A stretch of 64,000 nucleotides of DNA from the NCBI GenBank assembly GCA_024362935.1, contig JANCRA010000019.1, positions 650,001-714,000 on the forward strand, read 5' to 3'. This DNA is from Setophaga petechia (Eukaryota > Chordata > Aves > Passeriformes > Parulidae). Below are positions 1-12,400 of the stretch, piece after piece. A program made the translations under genes and the position numbers. The notes under the pieces were generated by a model. The model was not told the origin of the DNA, did not search any database, and saw only the letters and a program-made list of their open reading frames with translations. How positions within the stretch are numbered: the first letter of the stretch is position 1; each line of letters starts with the position of its first letter.

Positions 1-2249
1 GACTTTGTCATTTACTAACATTAATTCATTTCTCTGAATTAAAATATTCATACCAAACTCATCTATAAAGTAGCCTCCATTCTTTATAGGCATGTTTCAC
101 TTTTTTTCTTATGTGCTTTTTTGAAAATATTAGTACCACTAGTGTGCCATTCTTTTGTCTGTAAATAATCAGTTAATTAACAAACATCCACAACAGACAA
201 GACAAAGCAAATATATAAACACTCAAAGGTTGGTGGACATTTATGTTTTATTTAAATTTACTATATTCATTGGTCTCCCAGTAAGGCAAGAAAGATTCTC
301 TCAGGATTTGAGGTTGAATCCAATACTTACAAGAGCAGAGAACTTAGACATCAAACCAAGGTCAAATCCAAGGCAATTTTCACATTACTTAGAAGGTTGC
401 ACGGTACAAAATCAAAACTTTCAGGAGGTCTTCTTTAATTGTCTTGGGTTGTAAGATGGGGGGTGGAGCCCACAGGAAAACCAGGAGGGATTTCTGACGG
501 GGAAGGTGGGAGTTGAACACCATCCTGTGTTCAAAGGGGGAGATTTTTGTTCACCTGAGGAGAAGCATCTGTGGGGGAGGTTCAATTGCCAGATATCCCC
601 TCCCAAACACTTCTGGGTGTTAACACCTGTGGGTCCACCCATGCACAGCTCACACACAATGTGTGTGTTCACCTGTCCAAGGCATCCTTGCCACTTCTCA
701 CTGGTGCTCAGCAAATGCATCTCCCCACACCTCATGCTGATAGATGGGTTTTTGTTTCTCTTTTTGCTTCATGTTCCTTTGGAACAGGATGGTTTAAGCT
801 ATGGGTGCTGCTAGCCACAGATAGCACAACCCCTGGTTTGGGCTGCCCAGTGTGCTTTTACCTTTTTCCCCTTGGAATGGCTTGCCCTGCCACAAGGAGA
901 GATGTGCAGAGCCTGTTTGATTACACTCTGGCACCATGGAGACTGGAGGTGGCGTTTTTTCCTCTTCTGAGGAGAAAACTGAGGGAGAATCAAGCAGTGA
1001 GGGTACCTAGGAAATGGTCTGGCCTTTCAGTTGGGACCCACAATTACTCCTGTGGAAGGGCTGAATCTGTACATCATACTTTGTCTGAGATGAAGGAAAA
1101 GACAACAATAATAGCAGTAGTTGTGACCAATGGCTGGGAGCAGAGGAAAAGGACATTTTACTTGCATCTCTCCCGTCAGGCTGTTTCCTCACTCTACAAC
1201 TTGCTATATCAAGGCACTGGAGCAAGATGCACCAAACCATTTCAGAAAGAAAGGCATAGGGGACATCTTTATTGTGGAAGGGCATAAAGATTTTTCCCTG
1301 TCCATTTTAGAGATTTGGTCTACTGATGGACTTGGTAGTGTTAGGTTAATTGTTGGACTCGATGATCCTAGAGGCCTTTTTCAATGGTTCCATGATCCTA
1401 TGCTTTTCCAGAGGTTTCTCCTCCTCCTGGGACACCCTGGCCCACCCACTGGGCAAGACAGGTTGCAGGAACAACTGCATGTTTTAGTCAGGCAGCACTT
1501 GTGGGAGGAGAGGGAAGAGAAGCATAGAAGGTTTTTTTTCCTTTTCAAACCAGGTCTGTGGGATTCTGGACATATCTTCCTCTAGGACAAATCACCAATA
1601 CACATTACACCACATAAAACTGCACCATGCACCCCATTCCTTGGGCTTGGTGACCACTGGCAAGGCAGGCAGGACAGCAAAACACTGGTGACTTCAGGGA
1701 GCTCTGAGGGCAGAGCCAGTTTGTAGGTTTGGGAGGCAATGGGCACACACACCTTCTCTGTTTCCCAGCAATCTCTCAGATTGCTGAGAGCTGGGCTAAT
1801 AACCAGACCCCAGCAGACTGAGAATGGTCACAGCAGTTGCATTGAAGTTGCTTCTCAGTACAGACCTCAGAATATCCCAGAGCTGCCAGGCTGAAACTTA
1901 GTCCATTTCACCAAAAATGAAGACTACCATGAATATTGGGACCACAGTATGCAGGTATCACATGTAATGATTCATCCACTGTGCATTAAAACCTTAATTT
2001 TATTGAATGCAGCAGCTCTCTGAAAGGAGGGTCATACTTCTCAACTCCAGTGCATCAATCAAAATGAGGCAGTACTGATCCTTCACAGGCTTACCTAAAT
2101 CTACTCTGCTCATCAACTGAGCTACTGTGCTATTTTTAGTTTGATGCATTTGTATTCAAGAGCGTCCTTCAATAAAAAAGGTCTAAAATTGGCTACAGTC
2201 TAATAGTAATCAAAAAACCAAGACTTGCAACTGAGAACACTGTAAACAT
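1..2249. other. Downstream flank of CHST9, no gene recognised
   Basis: This non-coding flank contains a CR1 3' end at about 1321-1402. The interval 440-1290 is less AT-rich than its surroundings and has a 238-codon open frame at 571-1287 (+), which matches no family I know. Its composition and overlap with other open frames suggest old repeat DNA rather than a gene. In human, AQP4 lies on this side of CHST9; no aquaporin-like exon is visible here. Confidence 0.5.
1321..1402 (+). mobile_element. CR1 LINE 3' end, 5'-truncated
   Basis: The segment has the characteristic avian CR1 3' terminus: a 'gttaggttaattgttggac' type block, then 'gatgatcctagaggcc', then a tail of diverged ATTCTATG-like repeats ('ccatgatcctatg'). 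It is a short, decayed copy without coding sequence. The 5' limit is uncertain and could reach about 1270. Confidence 0.7.
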
Positions 2250-2694
2250 TCTAGAAAATTAGTGAATGATTCTTTATTAATAAGTGACAGAAAGTAAAAA
2301 TACAATCAAAAGTTTTTTCAAAACCCATTTCTAAAGCAAACACACCAAAAAAAGAATCATGCCACTCTGAATTTTTTTTCTTAAAGCATTTAAAGAGCAT
2401 TAGGTAAGCTAATGCAACAGCTGTCTGAGCTACTGCTTCCACAGAATGATCCATAATGGTAAAAACAGCTTTTTCAGGTATTTTAGTGCAATTTATGCTG
2501 TTTACAGGTCTTTTTTTCTTTGCATTCTCCATAATTTAGTATCAAATGATATCACTCTAGCTTATAAAATCCCCACTAATTCAAGACAACTCTACTTAGC
2601 AGTAACTTCATTTCCTTTCAGGGCTAATATCAAAGTAGTTGTTTTGAATCCCATCATGATAAGTATCTAGTAGAAGCCTGAAGCTATTCTAGTG
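2250..2694 (-). other. CHST9: Likely CHST9 3' UTR
   Basis: This is the sequence immediately downstream of the CHST9 stop codon on the minus strand. It is AT-rich, with no open frame that resembles a known protein. The first minus-strand AATAAA lies at 2273-2278, which would give a 3' UTR of about 440 nt. Another AATAAA lies at 1999-2004, so a longer form is possible. The true end cannot be fixed from sequence alone. Confidence 0.5.
2273..2278 (-). terminator. Candidate CHST9 polyadenylation signal (AATAAA)
   Basis: A canonical AATAAA on the minus strand lies 417 nt downstream of the CHST9 stop codon and is the first such hexamer after it. A second copy at 1999-2004 is an alternative. Both are inferred from motif and position only. 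Confidence 0.45.
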
Positions 2695-3792
2695 CTATAC
2701 AAGTGGTGATGTATAATTGAACATTAAGTAATCCAAGTAATAGAAGTCATAGGTCAGCTGTCTCTCCTCCTTAGACAATTCCTTTAAATATTGCCTCACT
2801 ACCTCTGTACTTGTTCTCTCATCAGAGGAATGTCTGTCTTTGAATTTAGGGAACTTCAGATTGGCTGGAGCACCTACCAGCTGCAGAAAGTAATTGGCAT
2901 CTTCTTCCAGGGTTTCAAACTTTCCTATAAAATCATAGTTGATGAGGCAGGGATAGCAGAGCTTACTGACTTGCTCCCAGTGAATGTCCATTCCTATTGG
3001 TCGGTGGGAATCCAACAAATATTGGATAAACTCCCTGAACTGAACCCCCGATCCAGTTTTCAGTGCTTCTTCATCTGCATTATGTCTATACTTTTTAATT
3101 ATTGCCTTCCCAAACACCGGATGGTAATAGCTGTTTGGATGTTCAAACTTATCCCTGAAGGCAGATACCAGTCTTTCCATGGGATCACGTACAAATATGA
3201 ACTTGGTGTACATGTTCAAGCGTGTGTAGATCCCTTTTAGATCATAACTGTCCAATTTTCTCAGGTGCTTTCCATAGTGCACATCATCATGGGAGATGTT
3301 GTTTGCTGAAGCAGCGAGTCCACTGAGCACCATGAGGACCCTTTTCCAGTTGGAGCAGCCTGCTTTTGGCACTTCACAGTACAGAACCTTGTGCCTGTCC
3401 TCTACATAAATTCTTGACACTAGGTGCACCAGGTGGGTTTGCAGCTTCTTTCTGCTGTTGTATTTCCTACAGAAGTCCTGCAGGAAGGCCCTGCGCTTTT
3501 CCTGGGCGCTGTCTATGTCCTGCCACTCACCACCCTTGACAAATGTCTTGTTTAATGGGTGCAGAGCAGGAGGTAAATACACCCCTCTGAACCAGTTCAG
3601 ATGGGACTCACTCATCTTCTGCTGCTCAGGGAGCCGGTTCTCCGAGGAGGCAGCCACCACACTGAAAGGGTCAGTCCTGCCCTGCCAGTGCCTGCTGCTT
3701 GAGACAGCCATCTCATGGTTACTGAGGCCCACAGGAGCACTTCTCCTCCACGCTGCTCTTCTTGGCATCCCCAGAGGCTGGAGCGTGAAGTC
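2695..3792 (-). CDS. CHST9: CHST9 terminal coding exon: GalNAc-4-O-sulfotransferase 2 catalytic domain
   Basis: This exon encodes 365 residues and a TAG stop. The product is a Golgi type II membrane enzyme that transfers sulfate from PAPS to C-4 of terminal GalNAc on N- and O-glycans (known for the family). Counting from the exon start, [10 protein letters not shown] at residues 142-151 is the 5'-phosphosulfate-binding loop, and [13 protein letters not shown] at 200-212 contains the 3'-phosphate-binding motif. Residues 76-365 resemble my memory of human CHST9 almost continuously, ending in [10 protein letters not shown]-glycosylation sequons lie at N81, N165 and N359. Residues 1-75 are a variable stem. 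The 5' boundary is a splice acceptor, minus-strand ttccacgtttgcag then GACTTC, so the exon opens in phase 0; the TTG at 3796-3798 is intronic, not a start codon. Upstream exons lie at higher coordinates. CHST8 is the main alternative, but the C-terminus fits CHST9 better. Confidence 0.95.
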   Translation of the reverse strand, partial: DFTLQPLGMPRRAAWRRSAPVGLSNHEMAVSSSRHWQGRTDPFSVVAASSENRLPEQQKMSESHLNWFRGVYLPPALHPLNKTFVKGGEWQDIDSAQEKRRAFLQDFCRKYNSRKKLQTHLVHLVSRIYVEDRHKVLYCEVPKAGCSNWKRVLMVLSGLAASANNISHDDVHYGKHLRKLDSYDLKGIYTRLNMYTKFIFVRDPMERLVSAFRDKFEHPNSYYHPVFGKAIIKKYRHNADEEALKTGSGVQFREFIQYLLDSHRPIGMDIHWEQVSKLCYPCLINYDFIGKFETLEEDANYFLQLVGAPANLKFPKFKDRHSSDERTSTEVVRQYLKELSKEERQLTYDFYYLDYLMFNYTSPLV

Positions 3793-4213
3793 CTGCAAAC
3801 GTGGAAAGGATCAGAGCTTAGAGCACAGTGACAGTCCAGCCCTGCCCGCTCATGTTGCAACAACAGCAAGGATGGTGGGGTGTGCTCATGACCAAGCCAC
3901 ATCGGGTACTAAAAAGTCTCCTTTGAATTGCTTGATCAATACACCTAATTTAGGAACCAGCTGGGCTAATTACTGAACTACGTTTCTGAAGATTACTTGT
4001 TAGCACACAGTAGGTCTTCCTACAAAAATAAATAGCTCAAGTCACACCTCTTAAGAAATCAAAAATGGTTCACACAGGGGGGCTGATAGTCCTGGTAGGG
4101 GTGGCCAGGCACTTTTCTCTACTGAGCACATTTTCCCCTGTGCCAGCACTGGCACTGGTGGAGTTGCACAGTCATTCTCTGGAGTGCACTGGCACAATCA
4201 TAGTAACAGGTAT

Positions 4214-4960
4214 TGTCTCGGGAGTTTGCAGTTTATTGCAGCCCTGACACATGTGAAAAGTCTCTGTTTTGGCCCACACGTTCAAAGAATGAATCGGAGT
4301 TCTTCAGTTCTTGGTCTCAGAGTTGTTTATTGTATCTTACCTATAAAAATTTTACTCCTGTCCAGCCGAGGTCCACTCAGCAGGACAGACAGAGGCACTC
4401 TGACTGCCCTCGGGGTGGTGTTATCTCTTTATACTACAAACTATGTATAACATGTTTACAATTACTTTCCAACACCTATCACCTATGTTAAACAGTGAGC
4501 TTCTACTCTAAACCAATCCAAAAGTGCCAACATCACAGCAGAAGATGGAGGTAGAGAAGAAGAAGAAGAAAGGCTGGACACGCCCAAGTTCCTCCATCTT
4601 GTCCCCAGAACCCCTATTCTAAAAACACCAAAATCTACTTTTCCACCAAGTGATAATTTTATTATTATACTATTCAAACTTCTGTGAATTTCAGGTCCTC
4701 ATACAAAGTTGGTAATTTGCTCTACGGGTCATAATCAAACCCACAGGTGTTCTGGGCTGCGTGCCAGGGTCTCCAAGCCCCCTGGCAGGGTTCCCAGCAA
4801 CTGTGGATACCCAGAGGGATGTACTGAGTTCTGACAGTATTGGATCTACTGCCACCACTGAGACTTGGAGCAGCTCTTGTCCCCCAGTGGTGGCAGGGGA
4901 CAAAACCAGGGCTCCTAAACAGTAGACATAACTGGTTTGAGCAGGATGTAGTGACAGACA
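4214..4960 (-). mobile_element. Solo endogenous-retrovirus LTR in CHST9 orientation
   Basis: On the minus strand this begins TGTCT and ends AGACA, a 5-bp terminal inverted repeat with the TG...CA ends of retroviral LTRs. In order it contains a TATA-like AGTATAAAGAG (near 4430), AATAAA hexamers at about 4325 and 4233, and the 'accaagaactgaagaact' block I recognise from passerine LTRs. A minus-strand splice-donor match, ATAG then gtaagata, falls at 4341. No internal retroviral genes are present. Direct repeats at the ends are not evident, so the outer limits are approximate and a 4245-4956 span is an alternative. Confidence 0.65.
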
Positions 4961-7900
4961 AAATCATCCCTCCAAAATGGTCCTACTCCTACCTGCACAC
5001 AGAGCGATGATGGAAGTGGATGCACTGGACTGAATGTACATACAGGTGTCTGTGACACAGGTGCCTGCACCTGAGCTGCTTTCACAGCTAATAAGGAAAA
5101 ATAGATGCCTTTGGAGCCTATTCCATCTGACTTATTTAAACATCAACATTAATGACACCAACTAACTAAACATTAACTAGTGACCCTGCAAAGAATGTGA
5201 AAAGATGAGACTTTCCTCCTAAACATCTCTCTGTATGTCCCTAGCCATTGTGCAAAGCACAAACTGCAGGAAAGCAAAACTTTCATCTGTGTTTTGATGT
5301 CAGATTCTTCAGGGTCTTGTATCATGCAAGTTGACTGAAGAATTTGTTTCAATATGGGTATTTCTGCTTGCTTATTCCTGAGTGGATTCTCATGTGTCTG
5401 CTAAGCCTTGTAGATTTTTTTTTCTCCTGTTAGTAGGCAAGCCTGCTGCATTGGGGCACCTCTACAGCTGCTTATTTTCATTACACATCTGGAGAGGGAG
5501 GATGCTGGTCAACAGGTTTTCAAACATCTTGTTGCAAGTAACAGAAAAATGGTTAGATGGACAGACAAACACAGACTACCTGACTGTTCCATGAGCCTAA
5601 CTTTTTTTTTGGAAAGCTACATAAAAAGGCTTTTCTGGAATAAACTGATTAAACATTTACTGGAAAGTTGTTTTGTCGACTGGCAGATCATATGTGTGGA
5701 TTTGGGGGGATGATAAAGTTCATAGGCCAATTCAAATAAAGCTGTTAAAATTCAGATGAATAATGTAAGAAATGGTAATGAAAGGAACATAATTTGAATT
5801 CCAGTATGAAAAAAGCCTATGAAAAAACAAGCAGTTCCAACAAAAGTGCGCATATGTTGCAGTGTAATAATTTCCTTTAACAAAAACAAACCCAGGGGAT
5901 CAGGCTTTTCTCTACTGCTTCAAGCCACTGACAAGTAGGTCTTTATGCCACTGAACTGATGTTTATATTGGTGAAAACAAATAAAAGAAGAGAGTTGTGC
6001 AGGACTTGTATGTCTGTGAGAGAGAAGGCATGCTGGTGTTTTTAGAGATGCAAAAGGATACTTGAATTCATTGGATTTGATGTGGTCCACTTTTCTAATA
6101 TTTTTTAAAATGTATTCTGTCTAATATTTTATTCCTTAAAACAAATGAAATGTATGTGTCTAGAGATTTATCCCTTCTGCCCTAGGATGGAAATAATTCA
6201 GGAGCTAAGTCAGTGTGTAACAACAGAAAGCAGTGCTAGTAGTAAATCAGGGTATGACTATGAGCCCAATGGGAGTTTCAGCATCACAGTGAATGGCAAA
6301 GTGCCATTCTTGCAGCTGCAGAACCATAGACTTATAAATAATTTAAATGCTTTTACCTTAAAAGGGAAACCTGGAACTTAAAAAGGTGAGATGAAAAATA
6401 CAGGATACTCAGAAATCAACTACACAATACAAGGCTCAACAGAAATAGGAATAATATTGTATCAGTGCTAAAGTAACTAAAGGTTGTAAGTTCATCAGTG
6501 CATCTCTGGTGATTTTGAAAATTTAGAAGGACAGTCTGCAATGATACATGGCTGCACTGGTGTTCCCCAATGCAGAGAAAACTCAAGAAGGCAATACCTC
6601 ATGACTTCCCATGGTATGTCACCTGAATTTAGCAGCTCATTTCTGTGCAAAGAAACTTAAACCATCTGAATTTCAAACCAAAGCCACTAAAATGAGTCCT
6701 GTACTTCAGAGGAAAGTTCAGCCTTCTCGAGCCATCCTGTCATCCTGAACTAGTGGAAGATGCCCTAGTTCCACTAGAACAGGAGGGAAAAGGACAGACT
6801 GAAAGGTGTGTGTGGTCTTGATTTTGTTCCATTTCAAAGAGTCTGCCTGGGATCCAGGACAAGCCTTGAGGGTAACCCAAGATGTTACCAGAGGAGGATT
6901 GTATTTTAGTTACAGAAATGGTGAATGCAGCTGTAGGAATCCTTACTAAAACATTTTTGTGGGATTAAAAACTTCAGAGAAGGATGGACAGAACTATTCA
7001 GAGAAATCTCAGTACCAATGTAAAGGAACATCATGTGCATGGTTGGAGGCAATTGGAAGGTGCTCCTTCCTAGTGAGATGAGGCAAAAGGAGAAAGAATA
7101 ACTTAGCAAAAAAGGCCTCAACAGAAAGCAAAATAAAAAAGAATAATCCCCAAAAGAAAACCAAAACCAAACCAACCCCAAACCTGACAGGCCTACCCCT
7201 CTCTCCCTGAGCCAAATAAAAATCCCCAAGAAAAGCCCCAAAACTCTAGGGCCAAAGCAATGGTACAGGAAAATCTGAGGACCAAGAAGTTACCTCAATT
7301 TGTAAAATGTTATTAGTTGTTTTCCTCTTCTCCTTCTCTCTGAGACTTTACTTATCCCACTTATGTTGGCTAATACATGTTTTAATGGTCTCCATGAGGG
7401 ATAGTGTCCTTGCAGTAAATACTGTCTGTAACTTGCTCTAAGAATAGGAACAGATATTTTCCAAAGGCATAAATGGCTGGTACATTGCGATGGAAGTTTT
7501 CTAACTCAAAAAAAATTAAAAAAAAAGAAGAAAGAGATAAAAGCTTTCTATATACTTGCCTGAGTAACTAGATAAGTATGTAATAAAGGTGAGATGAATG
7601 AAAAGATGAATCAAGCTTTATTTTTGATGAGAAATATTTAACTAGACAGTTTTCTTGGGAAACTAAGAGAAATTGTTTAATAGATAGTGCCATGTTCCTT
7701 AAGCAAAGCTGCCTGACAATCTGACACTTATCTGCATGAAAGAGCTGAAAGCCACACACTCTGAAAGGATTTAAATATTTTATGACACCAGTCTTACATA
7801 AAGAGAGCTGCCTTCTTTGGCTTGCTCTTGGTGTCAGTGATGCTTTGTTGTGCATTTTATGACACTTTAAAGATCTGAACATCTCCATGTTATATCTTTT

Positions 7901-9369
7901 TTTTCCCCACAGCAATAACAGGTAAACAAAAACTTGCAAAACCAATAAACACTTTTGAAAAACATCCATGTCCATATATCTGCATTCTTAAAAGTCCATC
8001 CCACAAGCTGCTGAGCATTGTTGTTCTGAAAAACACCTGAACATACACCAACAACAGGTAGCATGCAGACAGCATGTGTCAGACACTGACTCTGGACCCA
8101 GATCTTCCTATGCAGACAGCCCTTACCAAACTCTTTAAGCCAAGTATCCAAGGACAGGAGCATCCATTTATGGCTTTCCAAAGAGCTGCTAAGTTTGGGA
8201 ACCAGCTGCCTGACATGGGAGATGAACTCTGTGGTTACCTTGCAAAGATGCAAGGCTGTCCTTAAGACATGCTGACAACCTGTGCTGTGGGCTGCATACA
8301 TTTAGTCTGAGAATTAAAACTAGGGAATTGTTGTACCTTTGACAGCAATTGTGCAAACTGCCCTCTGTTTGCATAAACACATTTGAAAGAAAGTTAAGAA
8401 GTGTCCACGAGCCACTAGAACTGGCCATTTAGAAGAGTAGAAGGCACTGTCTCACTCTAGCTAGGCTGGAACTGAAGACAGATTTAAAAATGAGTTTAAA
8501 TTTGAGGAAAAAATGGAATTTAATGGAGTTTTTCTGTGATGTGTGGCTACTGGCAGGCAACTCAGTGAAGCTGTTGAAAAAAAAAAGCATTTTAGAGTCA
8601 TTAATGAGTTAATGGATTTTTTTTTGTCACATTTTTATTGCTGCAGATTTCCTGCTCCTCTCCATTCCAAAAAGGACTTCTCCTCACTGTAAAAATAAGT
8701 AGCCAATACTTTCTTTTACACACATTGAAGCTGTCTTTTCCTTTAATACCTTCACAAGCCACTGAGATTGACTACTGCCAAGAATGGTTAAGATTCATCC
8801 AATTATGCTTTGTGGTGATTTTACAATGCACGGGTGGGATCTCAGCTAGGCAGTTTGCAATTAGAGCAACTCACCATGCAAAAAGATAATGATGTATTGG
8901 AAAGGCTGATATTCCAGGGCTGATTTACAAAGATTTAATGGCCTGCAGTGCAAACAGTGCTGTTTCCTAAATGCCTTAGTGCTGGATATTCAGTTTTACT
9001 AACAAGAATAATAAAATTAAATAAACTCAACAGATAACAAAGCATGAAGAATAGCAAAGGAAAGAAATATTCTGTTTTCTTGTGCTTTTCTCTGATGCCA
9101 ACTTACGTGTTTACCTAGGATCTCTCTACAGAAAATTGACAGAGTAATTTAAGACAAGATTCATTTTCCAGTTCACACTCAGACTCTAAAATGATCATGG
9201 AGCACACACAGAGATGAGTCTCTTAAATTAAGGTTTTAGTGGAAGGCAGCTTGAGTACTGGAGGACTATAAAACAAATATCCTCTTACTTGGATGGTAGG
9301 TATCTGTGAGTCTTTGAAAACTCGGGAACCAGTAGTTTCAGCCTAAAACCTCAAGTTTTTCACATAATG

Positions 9370-9498
9370 GTTGGAGGGGGCTCTGAGCAAACTGATTTAG
9401 TTCAAGATGTCTCTGCTCATTGCAGGAGGATTGGACCAAGTGACCTTTGAAAGGTCCCTTCCAACTCAAACTGTTCTGTGATTCTGTGATTCTGTGAT
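9370..9498 (+). mobile_element. CR1 LINE 3' end, 5'-truncated
   Basis: The typical CR1 3' region is present: 'ggctctgagcaaactgat', 'tgctcattgcaggaggattg', 'tgacctttgaaaggtccctt', 'ccaactcaaactgttctgtg', ending in three ATTCTGTG-like units (through 9498). It is one of the better-preserved copies in the window. It lies in the last CHST9 intron, antisense to the gene. Confidence 0.88.
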
Positions 9499-12400
9499 AA
9501 TTTTTGGGCACACTTAGAAGAATCTCTTAATCAGAGGACCAGGATTGTGTCGGATAGCTCAGACTTAGTATGCAGTTTAAATGTGAGGAAAAGTTTGCAT
9601 GATTCCTATTTTCAGCAAGCCAGTGAAGCCTGGATCTGTTACTCCCTCACTTCAGCTGTACAAACATAAACAGCTGTACTTGTATGTGTGAATTTTCTTA
9701 ATCCTGCCAAAAGGAGAGATTATCCTAACTTCTTTTGTGCTAGAAGACTATTTGGAAAATGTAATACAGAATGATCAGACTCCTCTACTACTGCTATGCT
9801 ACCTGAGCTAACATGTAAATATGCTCACAAGTCTCCCATATCATAGCAGTTGTTTAGTTTAATGTTGGTGAGCTAAACAGAGATCCACAGGATCTCCCAA
9901 TGGAGAGACTATTCAGGCTGCCCACAAGTGACAGAAAATATTTGCTGATGAGGTGCTTCACCTTCTGTGCAGTGGAGATAAACCTCTTGATTCATCACTT
10001 GTGCTTGTATCAGCTACTCCAAAGATAATAGGCAGCACTAACCCCTCACCTCCCAGCGGAGCCATGAATTTTTGGCTTATCTAATTTATTCAGGGCATAT
10101 CACTGATGCTACATTCCTCAAAAGCCAGAGGCAAGACCTTACTGCCACAGACACCACATTTTCCTATGTGATATGTATCCCTAAAACACATGTACTTGTA
10201 CCAAGCATCTCTAAGATTACTAAATAGGTTGAGGGGAAAAAATAAGAAAAGAGAGAATACAAGATACTCAGAACTTCCCTCAGAGACTAAGAGGTAAACC
10301 TCATCGTTTGTAGCTGAATTACAATAAGGTTCAAAGGAGATCCTTGTGAATTCTGAGCCAGACACAAAATAGAATAACTGATCATAGTAAGAAAAAAATA
10401 CGGCAGGTAAATTTTAATTAACAGTAATTTAAAATAGATACCAGTAATTTTAAATACTGCTTTTCAAAACACAGCTTTGTAAATCAGTGACTATTGCCCC
10501 TAGAATCTGTAAGCAGAAATCCAGCATCTCATTGCATGGTGACTTGGAGTTACAGCAAGGATACAGACCAAGACAGTGAAGAAGGAAAGGGTAGAGGGAA
10601 AGAAAGGTTTTTTTCTTTTTATATGGTGTGGCCAAGTGTCAGTGATTGGTGTGGAAAAATTTGAAGGGAGAGCCCCAGTCCAAAGATGGTTTTGGAGGAG
10701 AACAGCCCAGGCCTACAGGCAGTGGGGAAAGTGGAGAGGCCCAATGGGGTAAGATAAACAGTAACATTATCACAAGTATAGCAGTGTACTTAATAAGGAG
10801 ACAGGAGAAATCCATTTGTCTTTTGCTGAGACCTCTTAGATACCCAACTCCTGGCTTTGCACCAGCCTCCCCTCCTCCCCCTGCCCTGTCCTGATCTACA
10901 GAAAGCACAAAGTCATGCTAATGAGGCAAGACAGTCTGCACGAGCCACTTCCACAAGCTGATTCACATGGTCAGCAACTTGGATGAAGGAAATTAAGCTC
11001 TAATTTACTTGCTAATTCTTGATCAAATCTGGAATTAACTCCCTCCTGTTTCCACCTTTACAGTCAAAGCATTTGGATTCTCCAAAGCATGCTTTGAATG
11101 GGAGGAAGAAGAAAGATCAAGGCATCAATAATAGAAAGAGTAGCAATAAAGATGCTCTTATTATCAGAAACTAAGTTTTGTGTGACAGATAAAAGATTCA
11201 CCAATACAATTGCAACCAAGTATAGCAAATAAAAAAAGCACTCCACTCCCTTATTGCTAATAAATAAATAATAGGGAAGGTCACTTGATAGCAATAATAA
11301 ATTGGTTTCAGGATAGTGCAATGCTGATGCTGCTTGTCTTGTCTCCTGATAACAGTTTTATGGTGCTGGTTCTTTGCACTATAACTTACAGACTTGAAAA
11401 AACAAGCACAGAGCCACTGCAGACCTGACAGCTAGTGTTTGGGCAGGGTCTGCAGCCAATTTGCATGGAGTGCATGTCAGCCTAGAATTTCAGGTAAGAT
11501 GCACTGCTAATAAAAAACAATTTTCAGGTCATGGACCTCTTAAAACTTGGCCATATTTATCCCAGCCTCCTTCCTACCTTTGCTTCCTACCAGCAAAACA
11601 CTGGTTTTGGGTACAGTTCTCCTCTGTATCAGTAAAACCTAAGTCAAACATTGTGGTCAGTGGCCAGAAATGTTCACCAACACTCATTCCCATTTCTGTA
11701 CAGAACAGCAAAGCACTTTAAACAACCTGAAATTCAAAATGCACTAAACTAACCATGCAATATTCATTTTATGAAGCCTAGTGCTTTGTAACAAGTAGGT
11801 TTACCTTAGGTATAGAGGGAGCTTAAGTCTGAAGATGACGCTTTCAGGCAATCTCTGTATATTACATATTGATCTCTTATTTGAACTCATTAAGTAATGC
11901 TAATGTGCCTATTTTTCATAACTTAAAGCACAGAAGTAAATCAAATGACCTTAACAGTTCCTGCTGTTGACAAATGCAATTCCCAAAATTGCTATTTTCA
12001 AGTGTATTTGAAACACATCTTTGAAAACAAATAGTGTCTCTTGCATGTTCACAACTCAAGCCAGGCAAGAATTTTGGAGCGCATTTCATATTTCAGACAA
12101 CATCTATTTTCCTCTCTTAAGAAAAGGGACACCAACATTTTTTAATCTGAGGAGGGGTCATGTCTCAGCCCTTGCTGATCAACACCCAGCCTGCACAGGA
12201 CAGACCCTGTACCCATTTCCTTGTCTGCACGAGTAGACATATTTTGCAGGAAGCTGGCCAAACTGTTGAGTGTTAATCCTGGAGGTTAATCCTGCACGTT
12301 TGGACTGAAACACTGGCTCCAATTTCCCAGCAAGTGCTTTGAGAATAGAGGCCTGAAATCTAATGCTGTGCTTCTGCACACAAAGCACAGTTCCTCACAT

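Noticed and set aside
3793..3798. Starting the CHST9 reading frame at 3798 (TTG read as Met)
   Set aside because: The bases are the splice acceptor TTTGCAG; the exon begins at 3792 and the true start codon lies in an upstream exon.
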